Source of the DNA: Pseudoalteromonas phenolica
Lineage (GTDB): Bacteria > Pseudomonadota > Gammaproteobacteria > Enterobacterales > Alteromonadaceae
DNA: 64,000 nucleotides
Direction of reading: 5' to 3'
Assembly (NCBI RefSeq): GCF_005876835.1
Contig: NZ_PPSW01000024.1
Coordinates: 1 to 64,000 of the forward strand
Shown: positions 54,042 through 63,851 of the stretch, in pieces
Position numbering within the stretch: position 1 is the stretch's first letter
Layout: each line of letters starts with the position of its first letter
Made by a program: the position numbers and the translations under genes
Notes under the pieces: generated by a model
The model's input: only the letters and a program-made list of their open reading frames with translations
Told to the model about the DNA's origin: nothing
Database searches by the model: none

Positions 54042-55469
54042 ATGAGCAACGAGATCAAAACTCAAGTTGTTGTACTAGGCGGTGGTCCTGGTGGTTACTC
54101 TGCAGCTTTCCGTGCTGCTGATTTAGGTTTAGACGTTACACTTATCGAATCACGTAACACTCTAGGTGGTGTTTGCTTGAACGTAGGTTGTATCCCTTCA
54201 AAAGCATTACTTCACGTTGCTAAAGTAATCGACGACGCGAGCGAAATGGCATCTCACGGTGTTACTTTCGGTGCTCCACAAATTGACCTAGACAAAATCC
54301 GCTCTTGGAAAGAGTCTGTAATCGGTCAATTAACTGGTGGCTTAGACGGCATGGCGAAGATGCGTAAAGTTAACGTTGTTAACGGTTACGGCAAATTCAC
54401 AGGTGCTAACACTATCGCTGTTGAAGGCGAAAACGGTACTACAACTGTTACTTTCGACAATGCAATCATTGCAGCGGGTTCTCAGCCTGTAAACCTACCT
54501 TTCATCCCAGAAGATGAGCGTGTAATCGATTCAACTGGTGCACTTGAACTTAAAGACGTACCTGAGAAGCTACTTGTATTAGGTGGTGGTATCATCGGTC
54601 TTGAGATGGGTACTGTTTACCGTGCGCTAGGTTCACAAATTGACGTTGTTGAATTTGCTGATCAACTAGTACCAGCAGCTGATAAAGACATCATCAAGAT
54701 TTACCAGAAATACGTTAAGAACAAGTTCAATGTAATGCTTTCTACGAAAGTAGTGGCTGTTGAAGCGAAAGAAGACGGTCTGTACGTATCATTCGAAGGC
54801 AAGAACGCTCCGGCTGAGCCAGTACGCTACGACAAAGTATTAGTTGCTGTAGGTCGTACGCCTAACGGTAAACTACTTGACGCTGAAAAAGCGGGCGTAG
54901 CTGTTGACGAGCGTGGCTTCATCAACACTGATAAGCAAATGAAGACAAACGTAAACCATATCTTCGCGATTGGTGATATCGTTGGTCAGCCAATGCTTGC
55001 GCACAAAGCGGTTCACGAAGCACACGTTGCTGCAGAAGTTATCTCTGGTCAGAAGCATTACTTCGATCCTAAGTGTATTCCTTCAATCGCATACACAGAT
55101 CCAGAAATCGCTTGGGTTGGTGTAACTGAGAAAGAAGCAAAAGAGCAAGGCCTTAATATTGAAACTGCGGTATTCCCGTGGGCAGCATCTGGCCGTGCAA
55201 TCGCTTCAGCTCGTACTGAAGGTTCAACTAAGCTTATCTTCGATAAAGACTCAGGTCGTGTTATCGGTGGTGCTATGGTTGGTATCAACGCAGGTGAAAT
55301 GCTTGGTGAGATCGGCCTAGCGGTAGAAATGGGTGCAGACGGTGAAGACCTAGCGCTTACTATCCATGCTCACCCAACTCTGAACGAGTCAATTGGTCTA
55401 GCTGCTGAAATTTTTGAAGGTTCAATCACTGACCTACCAAACAAAAAAGCAGTTAAAAAGAAGAAGTAA
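54042..55469 (+). CDS. lpdA: dihydrolipoamide dehydrogenase (E3)
   Basis: A 475-aa FAD flavoprotein that reoxidises the lipoyl groups of pyruvate and 2-oxoglutarate dehydrogenases. The FAD motif is VVLGGGPGGYSAAF (about 10-23), the redox-active cysteines are in GGVCLNVGCIPSKALL (about 42-57), and NAD motif GGGIIGLEMG. The C-terminal HAHPTLNES carries the catalytic His-Glu pair. Located after aceF with a terminator between. Confidence 0.98.
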   Translation: MSNEIKTQVVVLGGGPGGYSAAFRAADLGLDVTLIESRNTLGGVCLNVGCIPSKALLHVAKVIDDASEMASHGVTFGAPQIDLDKIRSWKESVIGQLTGGLDGMAKMRKVNVVNGYGKFTGANTIAVEGENGTTTVTFDNAIIAAGSQPVNLPFIPEDERVIDSTGALELKDVPEKLLVLGGGIIGLEMGTVYRALGSQIDVVEFADQLVPAADKDIIKIYQKYVKNKFNVMLSTKVVAVEAKEDGLYVSFEGKNAPAEPVRYDKVLVAVGRTPNGKLLDAEKAGVAVDERGFINTDKQMKTNVNHIFAIGDIVGQPMLAHKAVHEAHVAAEVISGQKHYFDPKCIPSIAYTDPEIAWVGVTEKEAKEQGLNIETAVFPWAASGRAIASARTEGSTKLIFDKDSGRVIGGAMVGINAGEMLGEIGLAVEMGADGEDLALTIHAHPTLNESIGLAAEIFEGSITDLPNKKAVKKKK

Positions 55470-55489
55470 TTCTCTGATTTAAAGCTTTA

Positions 55490-55515
55490 AAAAAACCCGC
55501 TTCGGCGGGTTTTTT
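55490..55515. terminator. bidirectional terminator between lpdA and phaC
   Basis: AAAAAACCCGC-TTCG-GCGGGTTTTTT, a stable TTCG tetraloop hairpin with A-run and T-run, between convergent genes. Confidence 0.93.
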
Positions 55516-55528
55516 GTTATCTGCTACA

Positions 55529-57298
55529 TTAAAGTGTCACTTTTACATATTCTCCGGGTGCATCATAGATACCCGGCTTTTCATCAGTATGCGTTGCTCT
55601 GGCGTCTACTTTTGTGTCGTTGAGGTTGTTAAGCCACTGGTGCCAGTGAGGCCACCAAGACCCCGTTTGATGCTTAGCTTTATCAAACCATTCTTGCGCT
55701 TCACCTTTGGCCTCTGGGCCATAAAAGTAACCGTACTTATTTGCCTCAGGCGCATTAATTACACCGGCAATGTGGCCACTCTCACCCAGCACAAATGTCA
55801 CTGGGCTTGCGGTATTTTGCACACCTTTAAATGTGGCTTGCCAAAGCGCAATATGATCATCACGCGTAGAAAGCATATAAATCGGTGTTTTTACCTTGCT
55901 CAAATCAATTTTAGTACCACGAATACTGATTGCTTTAGGCTCTACCAGCTTGTTTTCTAGATAGAGGTTACGCAGCATAAAATTATGACATGCTGCAGTA
56001 AGATTGGTACTGTCACCATTCCAATAGAGCAAGTCCATATTCATAGGTGCTTTGCCTTTGAGGTAATTATTCACATAATAATTCCAGTACAGGCTGTTTT
56101 CTCTGAGCATACTGAATGCGGTGCCGAGTGAGTGACCATGCATGACCCCATTTTCAGTATTATAAGCTTCAAGCGCTGCAATTGTTGACTCATTGATAAA
56201 GACACCAATCTCTCCAGGCTGAGCAAAATCGAGTAATGTGGTTAATAAGGTCGCACTTTTAATGCGTTGTTTCATACGCTTCGCTGTGAAATAAGCCAAT
56301 GTTGTGGTCAGCAAAGTACCGCCAATACAATAGCCCATGGCATTGACATAAGTTGTGCCTATATGCTTTTCGATGGCATCAAGGGCTGCTATCACGCCAT
56401 CAACCACATAATCTTCAAAGCTGATGTGTGCCATACTTGGATCTGGGTTTTTCCACGACATCATGAATACGGTATGGCCTTGATCGACAGCCCATTTCAC
56501 CATTGAGTTTTGTTGTTGCAAATCTAAGATATAGTACTTGTTCACATAAGGTGGAATGATTAATAGCGGTGTCTCGAGTACTTGTTCTGTGGTTGCACTG
56601 TATTGGATTAATTCAAATAAATGGTTTTGATACACCACACGACCCGGTGTCGTCGCTAAGTCTTCACCGAGTTTATAAGCTTGCTCTTCAGTCATGCTAA
56701 TACGCAGCATGTCTTGGCTTTTGTCTAAGTCTTTTTTAAGCAGTTCAAAGCCTTTTACTAGGTTTTCACCTTTTGACTCTAGGGTGAGTTTGAGTAGTTC
56801 GGGATTAGTGCTGATAAAGTTGCTGGGCGCAAGCGAATTAATAGTTTGTCTGGCAAAAAACTCAAGGCGCTCTTTTTGTTTTTCGTCTAGCCCTTGGGTA
56901 TCACGAATGTTCTGCAGCAGCGATTCGCCAAATAATAAGTAACTTTGTTTGATGTAGTTAAACCATGGATTTTGTTGCCATTGCTCGTCTTTAAAACGGC
57001 GGTCGCCACGCTCTTCAGTGATGACAGGCGCAACGTTTTCATCACCGGCTTGCATCGCATTTTGCATTATCTGCAATTGCTGTTGCCACCAGTTCGTTTG
57101 ATTCTTTATTAATGTCTCAGGCTGCTGGCTTAGCGCTTGCAACCAGGTAGTAAAGTCTTTGCTGTTTTGCTCATTTAAAGCTTGTTGTACAGGGCTTTGT
57201 TGGCTCAGGCTTTGGGTAAAGGAGTTAAAAATTTCTTGGTTTTGTTGCCACCAAGATTGCATCGTAGCATTTAAGGCGTCGTTATCCATCTTCATCAT
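55529..57298 (-). CDS. phaC: class I polyhydroxyalkanoate synthase
   Basis: A 589-aa synthase that polymerises (R)-3-hydroxyacyl-CoA into PHA at granule surfaces. The alpha/beta hydrolase catalytic motif GYCIGG has the acylating Cys324; the Asp and His are in STRDDHIA and GESGHIAGV. The start at 57298 (first of two adjacent Mets) has AGGA upstream; the longest ORF would add 18 residues with several Cys. It is last in the operon phaB-phasin-phaC. Length fits class I, which needs no PhaE or PhaR. Confidence 0.93.
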   Translation of the reverse strand: MMKMDNDALNATMQSWWQQNQEIFNSFTQSLSQQSPVQQALNEQNSKDFTTWLQALSQQPETLIKNQTNWWQQQLQIMQNAMQAGDENVAPVITEERGDRRFKDEQWQQNPWFNYIKQSYLLFGESLLQNIRDTQGLDEKQKERLEFFARQTINSLAPSNFISTNPELLKLTLESKGENLVKGFELLKKDLDKSQDMLRISMTEEQAYKLGEDLATTPGRVVYQNHLFELIQYSATTEQVLETPLLIIPPYVNKYYILDLQQQNSMVKWAVDQGHTVFMMSWKNPDPSMAHISFEDYVVDGVIAALDAIEKHIGTTYVNAMGYCIGGTLLTTTLAYFTAKRMKQRIKSATLLTTLLDFAQPGEIGVFINESTIAALEAYNTENGVMHGHSLGTAFSMLRENSLYWNYYVNNYLKGKAPMNMDLLYWNGDSTNLTAACHNFMLRNLYLENKLVEPKAISIRGTKIDLSKVKTPIYMLSTRDDHIALWQATFKGVQNTASPVTFVLGESGHIAGVINAPEANKYGYFYGPEAKGEAQEWFDKAKHQTGSWWPHWHQWLNNLNDTKVDARATHTDEKPGIYDAPGEYVKVTL

Positions 57299-57394
57299 GA
57301 TTGTCCTAATGACACAACTAGACGCTGCTTGGGTGTCGCAGCATGAAGGCAAGAAGAGCAGATAGCGGCAGAAATACCGCTACCTAAATAAGTC

Positions 57395-57739
57395 TTAAGC
57401 TTGAGCAGTTTGCATTTGCTCTTTAGTTAGAGTTTCAAGGTTGTCTTTAAACTCTTGACCTAGTTTAGTTAGCTTTTGACCGTCTTCGATCATTTGCTGG
57501 CTTAGTTGGGTCATCGCTGAAACTTGGCTTAAGTTAAAATCGATTGCCGATTTCACATCTTGTACTTCAGTCGCAGCTTTTAATTGCGATACAGAAGCAT
57601 TTGAGATGTTTTGTACTGCATCAATTTGAATGCTCGCTAGCTGCTCAATGTTCTTTGCAACTAGTTGGTTGAACTTAATAGCTGGGCCGAAAAACTTTTG
57701 GTTTTGTTCAGTTAGCGTGTTTAGTAAATCAGTGTACAT
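57395..57739 (-). CDS. phasin family protein
   Basis: A 114-aa amphipathic helical protein, rich in Gln, Ala and Leu, typical of phasins that coat PHA granules and stabilise their surface (AVQNISNASVSQLKAATEVQDVKSAIDFNL). It lies between phaB and phaC, which is why the call is more than a helical guess. Probable stoichiometric abundance comes from family knowledge only. Confidence 0.85.
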   Translation of the reverse strand: MYTDLLNTLTEQNQKFFGPAIKFNQLVAKNIEQLASIQIDAVQNISNASVSQLKAATEVQDVKSAIDFNLSQVSAMTQLSQQMIEDGQKLTKLGQEFKDNLETLTKEQMQTAQA

Positions 57740-57809
57740 AACGTTTTCCTTTTGAGTCGTTGAGATTTTTCAAAAATTTGGTTGAGCGTTAACTGCTTAC
57801 TCAACTAAC

Positions 57810-58559
57810 TTAATTCATATATAAACCGCCGTTTAAGGCGAGTGTTTCACCTGTGATATAAGCCGCATCGTCAGAAGCTAAAAAGCGGACTGCTTTGGCG
57901 ACTTCTTCTGGGGTCGCTAAACGTTGCATAGGTACTTGGCCGCGAATGTTATCTAGTACTTCAGGTTTCATTGCTGCAACCATTGGGGTTTCTGTATAAC
58001 CAGGGGCAACTACATTCACCGTAACACCGGCGCGTGCACCTTCATAAGCTAGAGATTTAGAAAAGCCGATCATGCCCGCTTTTGCTGCGGCATAATTTGC
58101 TTGACCAAATTGGCCTTTTTGACCGTTAACGCTGGAGATGTTGATGATTCGACCTTGCTTTTGTGCACACATATGCGCAAACAAGGGTTGGGTCATGTTG
58201 AAAAGGGAGTTTAAGTTGGTATCGATCACTTCGCGCCATTGTTCAATCGACATTTTTTTAAATGTGGTATCACGTGTGATACCCGCATTGTTGACTAACA
58301 CATCAATGTGTTGATGCTCTTCGATGAGGTCGTCTAGGGCAAGTTTACAAGCTTGCGTATCTGTCACATCTAAAAACGCCGCTTGGACATGTTTTGGATT
58401 GATGTTTGCTTCATTGAGCCATTGATCAAAGTCAGCTTGGGTTCGACGTTGACTGGCAACGGCGATAACAAAGAATTGGTTTTCTACAAGAGATTGAACG
58501 ATGGCTGTACCAATGCCACCAAAGGCGCCAGTTACAATGGCAGTTTTTTGTATATCCAT
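57810..58559 (-). CDS. phaB: acetoacetyl-CoA reductase
   Basis: A 249-aa short-chain dehydrogenase that reduces acetoacetyl-CoA to (R)-3-hydroxybutyryl-CoA with NADPH. The cofactor motif TGAFGGIG is at about 8-15, the catalytic Ser is in INISSVNG, and YAAAKAG holds Tyr and Lys. Start at ATG 58559 with GGGAAA upstream; the longest ORF begins at 58598 with a run of Cys and His that is not family-like. First gene of the PHA operon. phaA (ketothiolase) is absent from the operon. Confidence 0.92.
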   Translation of the reverse strand: MDIQKTAIVTGAFGGIGTAIVQSLVENQFFVIAVASQRRTQADFDQWLNEANINPKHVQAAFLDVTDTQACKLALDDLIEEHQHIDVLVNNAGITRDTTFKKMSIEQWREVIDTNLNSLFNMTQPLFAHMCAQKQGRIINISSVNGQKGQFGQANYAAAKAGMIGFSKSLAYEGARAGVTVNVVAPGYTETPMVAAMKPEVLDNIRGQVPMQRLATPEEVAKAVRFLASDDAAYITGETLALNGGLYMN

Positions 58560-58867
58560 GATGATTTCCCTACATCTTTTATGACAATTTAACTGCATTT
58601 GTCATGTTTGTTTATGGCAACAAACACCAGTGAAATTCACTTGAGTGATCGTTAAGTGACTTCATTATTTGCGAAAAAAGTGACAGTTTTTTAACCAAAC
58701 CATGACCTTTTTAAGAACTCACCCTTGCGGCTTACTTTAAGCGTAAACCCCATAGCGCGGTTTATCATATAGTCTATCGTTATGCTCGAAATTTGCACAA
58801 TTTATAACTTGATCTAAATCTAGTTTTCTTTACTAAACTTAAAGTAAGGAAAAATAAAGGTCAGACT
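58560..58867. other. 308-base divergent intergenic region phaB / sensor kinase
   Basis: Holds the promoters of the PHA operon (minus) and of the sensor kinase gene (plus), but no -35/-10 pair stands out clearly. No ORF, repeat or hairpin recognised. Confidence 0.4.
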
Positions 58868-60691
58868 ATGCGCGTTCAGTCTTCATTACTTATTTTTAAA
58901 GTTGCTTCGAGCACATGTGTGTTTTTAATCATGCTTGCAAGTTGGTTCATGTATTCACACATAGATCATACTCAGCAAGTTGAGCTGCAATTAAATCGTC
59001 TTAAGTTAGCTGCAGCTCGATTAGTTGGCGTGAAAAATGATTACATACAAGAAAGGCAGCCAGAATTTATTGAGTCTTTCGATAAGCATTATTTTCAATT
59101 CGAAAAAGAATACGGTGAGCTTGCTCAACTTCTTTTAGATGAGCCAAAAGTTATGCTGCAACTTTCCGCAATAGAATCTAATACCGCACAACTAAGGCAA
59201 ACTTTAAAGCGTTTTGAGCAGTTCCAAATCAAGTTAGGTCATGAGGCTGATGAGGGGGTATATGGCTTGTTTAGACGTCACGCTCATCAGTTACAAAGTT
59301 ATGTGCAAACAGCTGAAAAACCCATGTTAGAGCTTAAAGTACTTGAATTACGACGTGCAGAAAAAGACTTTTTACTGCGACACGATCATGCCTATGTTGA
59401 ACGTCATACTGGAGTTTACGAAAAATTATATCAAAAGTTGCAATCCGAAAACCCTCAAGCGGCACTGCTACTCAAAGCTTATCGGCAGGGATTTTTATCT
59501 TACAGTGCAGTGCTCACAGAAATTGGTTTGAACTCTAAGCAGGGGTTGAGAAAGCAACTTGATGAGCAAAAAAATGCGCTAACAACCAAAATATTGGGAT
59601 TGAGCAATACTATTATTTTACAGGACCACGACACTAAGCAAGCTTGGGTTTTAAGCTTACTAGGCATGATAATTTTGATTTGCTCTGTGTGCTTTGTGCT
59701 GTTGATGATCTTGCATGCAAGAGTCTCGAAAAAAATTAATGTGATCAATGATGTCTTAGACAAGGTTGTTGAACATGAAAACTTTAAACTCAGGACTAAT
59801 CTCAATAATATCGATGAGTTAGGTCAAATAGGTACGCATGTCGATAAATTACTTGAATACCTTGATGGCTTATTAGCGCGTTTGTCTTCGGCACAAAAAC
59901 GCCTTTTAGAAGATGCTGAAGTGGCGAGTTTTAGCAATGTCATACATCGCTTTGCTCAAGAGCTCAATACGCCACTTGGAGAAGTAAAAAGTGGTAAAGG
60001 CGATATGGCTGAGTTAATAGCCATCATGAAAAGTAACCTAAGAGATGGGTTAGATGAGAATGCCTCTATCACTGAGATGATAAGTCATCTAGAAAGTACG
60101 CTAGATATTATTGAAAGTAACCTCACGGTTAGTGAGCAGCTTATTGAAGAGTTTAAACTGATCTCTGCAAACCAACACTTGGATATCTTGACCTATTTTA
60201 ACTTACTTGATCAAGTAGAACAGACTTTTCGAAGTAATGACGGTTTATTATCTGCCGATGATTATGATATCACCTTTGATATCTCAGAAGGGTTGTTTAT
60301 TAATAGCTACCCCTCTGCAATCAATCAGATCATTAACCTATGCATTCATAACAGTATTAAACATGGCAAAATAGCCAATCAGAAACTCCATATTGTGGTG
60401 TCGGCAATGGTTGTAAATGACTTTGTGCATATCTATTTCAAAGACGATGGCATGGGTATAGACAAAGAAATTTTACCAGTGATCTTTGAACCGTTTATTA
60501 CTTCAAAACGCCATAGTGGTGGCACTGGTCTAGGTATGAGCATCATACATAATTTGGTCACGCAAAAGCTGAAAGGGGAAGTGAAAATGCAAAGCCCTGC
60601 GCATGGTGGTGCTTGCCTTCATATTATTTTGTCAGAGACTGAATTTTCACAAAAACAATTATCTGACGTCAGTTCAGAGCCTATAAGTTAA
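58868..60691 (+). CDS. HBM-type sensor histidine kinase with an atypical H-box
   Basis: A 607-aa membrane sensor. TM1 is at about 8-29 and a helical periplasmic domain at about 30-255. It includes LRRAEKDFLLR at about 161-171, the hallmark of helical bimodular (HBM) sensors. TM2 is at about 260-284, then a HAMP-like region. The dimerisation helix reads HRFAQELNTPLGEV, where the phospho-acceptor His of typical kinases (HELNTPLG) is replaced by Gln364; His360 lies four residues before it. The ATPase domain is intact (N-box NLCIHNSIKHG, DDGMGI, FEPF, GGTGLGMS). No response regulator is adjacent. It may signal through another residue or be regulatory only. Confidence 0.85.
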   Translation: MRVQSSLLIFKVASSTCVFLIMLASWFMYSHIDHTQQVELQLNRLKLAAARLVGVKNDYIQERQPEFIESFDKHYFQFEKEYGELAQLLLDEPKVMLQLSAIESNTAQLRQTLKRFEQFQIKLGHEADEGVYGLFRRHAHQLQSYVQTAEKPMLELKVLELRRAEKDFLLRHDHAYVERHTGVYEKLYQKLQSENPQAALLLKAYRQGFLSYSAVLTEIGLNSKQGLRKQLDEQKNALTTKILGLSNTIILQDHDTKQAWVLSLLGMIILICSVCFVLLMILHARVSKKINVINDVLDKVVEHENFKLRTNLNNIDELGQIGTHVDKLLEYLDGLLARLSSAQKRLLEDAEVASFSNVIHRFAQELNTPLGEVKSGKGDMAELIAIMKSNLRDGLDENASITEMISHLESTLDIIESNLTVSEQLIEEFKLISANQHLDILTYFNLLDQVEQTFRSNDGLLSADDYDITFDISEGLFINSYPSAINQIINLCIHNSIKHGKIANQKLHIVVSAMVVNDFVHIYFKDDGMGIDKEILPVIFEPFITSKRHSGGTGLGMSIIHNLVTQKLKGEVKMQSPAHGGACLHIILSETEFSQKQLSDVSSEPIS

Positions 60692-60762
60692 TCTTACGAG
60701 TAACTCATTTTGTTTAGGTTGACGTTTTATTCTGTCAGCAGAAATAAGTATATAGAAATAAA

Positions 60763-60789
60763 AAAGCCATGGTTTTTAACCATGGCTTT
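60763..60789. terminator. bidirectional terminator
   Basis: AAAGCCATGGTT / AACCATGGCTTT with loop TTT and flanking A-run, between the convergent sensor kinase and DUF885 genes. Confidence 0.85.
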
Positions 60790-60806
60790 CTAAATCACTT
60801 TTGCGA

Positions 60807-62633
60807 TTAAGCTTTTTTACTTGCTACCCACTCGTCAACGAACTTTTCAAGTACGTTAAGTGGCACAGGGCCATTTTTCAGAACCACATCGTGGAACTGA
60901 CGAATATCAAACTTGTCACCAAGTTCTTTCTTCGCATCTTCACGTAGTTCTAAAATCTTAAGCATGCCCACTTTATAAGCAGTTGCTTGAGAAGGCATTA
61001 CGATGTGACGTTCAACCATTTTAACACCGTCAGACTTAGCGTTAGGGGTGTTATTCACGTAGTAGTCGATACCTTCTTGGCGAGTCCACTTCATAGCGTG
61101 AATACCTGTATCTACCACTAGACGACATGCACGCCACAGCTCCATCGCGAGACGACCAAAATCTGAATATGGGTCTTCATATAGGCCCATTTCTTTTGGT
61201 ACCAGCTCAGAGTATAAACCCCAACCTTCGATGTAAGCTGTGTAGCCACCGAATTTACGGAACTTAGGCACACCTTCAAGCTCTTGCGCAATAGCAATTT
61301 GCATATGGTGACCTGGAATACCTTCGTGGTAAGCAAGCGCTTCCATTTGGTAAGTAGGCATAGCTTCCATGTCATAAAGGTTTGCGTAGTAAATACCAGG
61401 GCGAGAGCCATCTGGAGCAGGCTGCTGGTAGAAAGCTTTACCAGCCGCTTTTTCACGGAACGCTTCAACACGTTTAACGATCATGTCTGCTTTTGGCTTA
61501 ACTATGAATAATTCATCAAGACGAGATTTTAGGTTGTCGATCATCGCAGTAGCATCTTTTAGATACTTCTCTTTACCCTCTTCTGTATTAGGTAAGTAGA
61601 ATTGCTTGTCGGTTTTCATGAATTCCATGAATGCTTTTAAGTCACCTTTGAAGCCAACCTTTTCTTTGATTGCTCGCATTTCGTCATGAATACGTGCAAC
61701 CTCTGCAAGGCCAATTTCGTGGATTTCTTTAGCCGTTAGCTCTGTAGTCGTTGTACGAGCAAGGGCATTGTTAAAGAATGCCTCACCTTCTGGGAGCTTC
61801 CAAGCACCATCACGGGTATCTGCTTTCTTTTCGAGCTTAGCTAGATAATTAATTAGCTTGTTGTAAGACGGCTTGATAGCGGTTTTAAGTGCTTCTGTCG
61901 CTTCATCGATGAGGGCTGCTTTTTCTGAATCAGCGATTTCTAGTTTGTTTACCTTACGTTTGAAGTCAGCAAGTAGAGTAGAGTCGTCACCTTTTTCAAA
62001 AGGTGCACCTTTAATGATATTCTTGCTTGAATCAATTACATGAGGGAATACAAACTTCGGTGCAATAATGCCCTTTTGTGCACGGATCTCTAAAGAGTCA
62101 ATAAGTTGATCTAATACTTTAGTGACGCCATTTAAACGAGAGATATACGCTTTCGCATCTTCTACGCTAGTGATTTGGTGTTGGTTAATTAAAAATGCAG
62201 GCACCATTGAGTGTGTACCAAACATTTGGTTAACCGGATAGTTATGGTAGCGCCATTTGAAATCAGCAATGCCATTTTCTAAGCTTTGTTGCATTAGGTC
62301 ATAACTAACCAGAGTATTAGCATCAAGTTTGCTGCGGTCAATTGCAGTTAAACGAGCAAGATTCTTTTTCGTGATTTCAAGATCTTCAAGTGCGCGTGCT
62401 TCACTGTCATCATCCCATTTATCATAGTCTTTTTTGATGCCCATGTAAGTTTGGTATACCGGGCTGCGCATAACGCCATCCATGAAGATTTCTTCGAAAA
62501 GCGCATTGGCTTTTTCTACTTCACTTTGAACAACTTGAACTTGGGGTGCAGGAGCAGGTTTTTCAGCAGTTTGCTGACAACCAGCCAAAAATGCTGCGCT
62601 GATTGCTGCAGCAATAATGGTGAGTTTACGCAT
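60807..62633 (-). CDS. DUF885 family lipoprotein (putative metallopeptidase)
   Basis: A 608-aa exported lipoprotein: signal peptide with lipobox Cys19 (AFLAGC). The mature protein belongs to the DUF885 family, helical, with HEGIPGHH at 436-443, a zinc-metallopeptidase-like HExxxHH arrangement, and a downstream EGWGLYSE. Such proteins are annotated as probable peptidases or hydrolases, but activity is seldom tested. It stands alone, flanked by a terminator and divergently placed hemW-side sequence. Function remains a family inference. Confidence 0.88.
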   Translation of the reverse strand: MRKLTIIAAAISAAFLAGCQQTAEKPAPAPQVQVVQSEVEKANALFEEIFMDGVMRSPVYQTYMGIKKDYDKWDDDSEARALEDLEITKKNLARLTAIDRSKLDANTLVSYDLMQQSLENGIADFKWRYHNYPVNQMFGTHSMVPAFLINQHQITSVEDAKAYISRLNGVTKVLDQLIDSLEIRAQKGIIAPKFVFPHVIDSSKNIIKGAPFEKGDDSTLLADFKRKVNKLEIADSEKAALIDEATEALKTAIKPSYNKLINYLAKLEKKADTRDGAWKLPEGEAFFNNALARTTTTELTAKEIHEIGLAEVARIHDEMRAIKEKVGFKGDLKAFMEFMKTDKQFYLPNTEEGKEKYLKDATAMIDNLKSRLDELFIVKPKADMIVKRVEAFREKAAGKAFYQQPAPDGSRPGIYYANLYDMEAMPTYQMEALAYHEGIPGHHMQIAIAQELEGVPKFRKFGGYTAYIEGWGLYSELVPKEMGLYEDPYSDFGRLAMELWRACRLVVDTGIHAMKWTRQEGIDYYVNNTPNAKSDGVKMVERHIVMPSQATAYKVGMLKILELREDAKKELGDKFDIRQFHDVVLKNGPVPLNVLEKFVDEWVASKKA

Positions 62634-62712
62634 TGTTATCTACCTTTGAGTTTTTTGTACGCTATGGATTATCCGAGCGAGTTTTTATTTTTATTAAAAC
62701 AGCCGAAACCGT

Positions 62713-63849
62713 TTAAACAAATAATTCTAGCAGGTCATTTAAAAAACGGTGGCCTTTATTTGTAACCAACCATGAATGACCTAAATCTTCTATTAATCCT
62801 TTATCAAGTGCTGTGCTAATTGCAGTCTCAATTTCGCTCAATAGTAGGCCTGAATAGTCAGTGAACTGTTGTTTATTGCACGGTTCACGCAGTCTAAATT
62901 GGTTCATAAAGAATTCAAAAGGACGGTCTTCATTTTCAACTTGCCAGCTTTTATATAAATATGGCTTACTAAGATCCATATAACCACGAGGGTGTTTCAC
63001 TTTTACGGTGCGTAAAATAACACCTTGTTCAGGCTGAGTTATCTTACCGTGGGCGCCACAGCCTATGCCTAGGTAATCACCGAAGCGCCAATAATTTAAA
63101 TTGTGCTTACACTGGTAACCAGGCTTGGCATAACCTGAGATTTCGTAGTGCTCATAACCGGCTTCGGCCAGCAATTTTTGCCCTTGTTCTTGAATATCCC
63201 ATAATGTTTCATCTTCAGGGAGAACTGGAGGTTTAGAAGCAAACTGAGTGTTTGGTTCAATGGTCAATTGATACCAAGATAAGTGAGGAGGATTAAGCGC
63301 AATGACTTTTTGTAAATCACTTAACGCATCTTCAACACTTTGACCTGGCAGACCATGCATTAAATCCATATTAAAAGAATTTAAACCTGCAGTTTGTGCT
63401 TCTTTTGCTGCGTTTATGGCTTCATTTTCACCATGAATACGACCTAGGGATTTTAACTTGTCGGCTTGTAAGCTTTGCACACCAATTGAGATACGGTTAA
63501 TACCCGCTTCAACATAATGCTTAAACTTGTCTTTTTCTACTGTACCCGGGTTCGCTTCTAGGGTAACTTCAATATCATCTTCAAAGGGGATAAGCTTTTC
63601 TATTTCGGCTAATAACCATTGATAGGCCTTGCCCGATAACAAACTTGGTGTGCCGCCACCGACAAAAATACTGTGTAATTTGCGACCTTGCACTAAGTGC
63701 AAATCAGCCTGCAAGTCGTGGAGTAAGTGTTGAATATATTCTTGTTCAGGAATTTCACCCTTTTGACCGTGGCTGTTAAAGTCGCAGTAAGGGCATTTTT
63801 GCACGCACCAAGGTACGTGCACATATAAGCTTAGAGGAGGAAGTTGCAC
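62713..63849 (-). CDS. hemW: radical SAM haem chaperone HemW
   Basis: A 378-aa radical SAM protein that binds haem and inserts it into respiratory enzymes; formerly mis-called an oxygen-independent coproporphyrinogen oxidase. The [4Fe-4S] motif is CVQKCPYC at 15-22 (Cys15, 19, 22), and GGGTPSLL and GIGCGAHGK are present. The start is GTG, with AAGG seven bases upstream inside the end of rdgB; only two bases separate the rdgB stop from the hemW start. The missing Cys that catalyses true HemN activity fits the HemW role. Confidence 0.93.
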   Translation of the reverse strand: MQLPPLSLYVHVPWCVQKCPYCDFNSHGQKGEIPEQEYIQHLLHDLQADLHLVQGRKLHSIFVGGGTPSLLSGKAYQWLLAEIEKLIPFEDDIEVTLEANPGTVEKDKFKHYVEAGINRISIGVQSLQADKLKSLGRIHGENEAINAAKEAQTAGLNSFNMDLMHGLPGQSVEDALSDLQKVIALNPPHLSWYQLTIEPNTQFASKPPVLPEDETLWDIQEQGQKLLAEAGYEHYEISGYAKPGYQCKHNLNYWRFGDYLGIGCGAHGKITQPEQGVILRTVKVKHPRGYMDLSKPYLYKSWQVENEDRPFEFFMNQFRLREPCNKQQFTDYSGLLLSEIETAISTALDKGLIEDLGHSWLVTNKGHRFLNDLLELFV

Positions 63850-63851
63850 AA

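Noticed and set aside
55514..55960. 148-aa plus-strand ORF opposite phaC
   Set aside because: It lies entirely antisense to the well-supported phaC reading frame and shows no family features.
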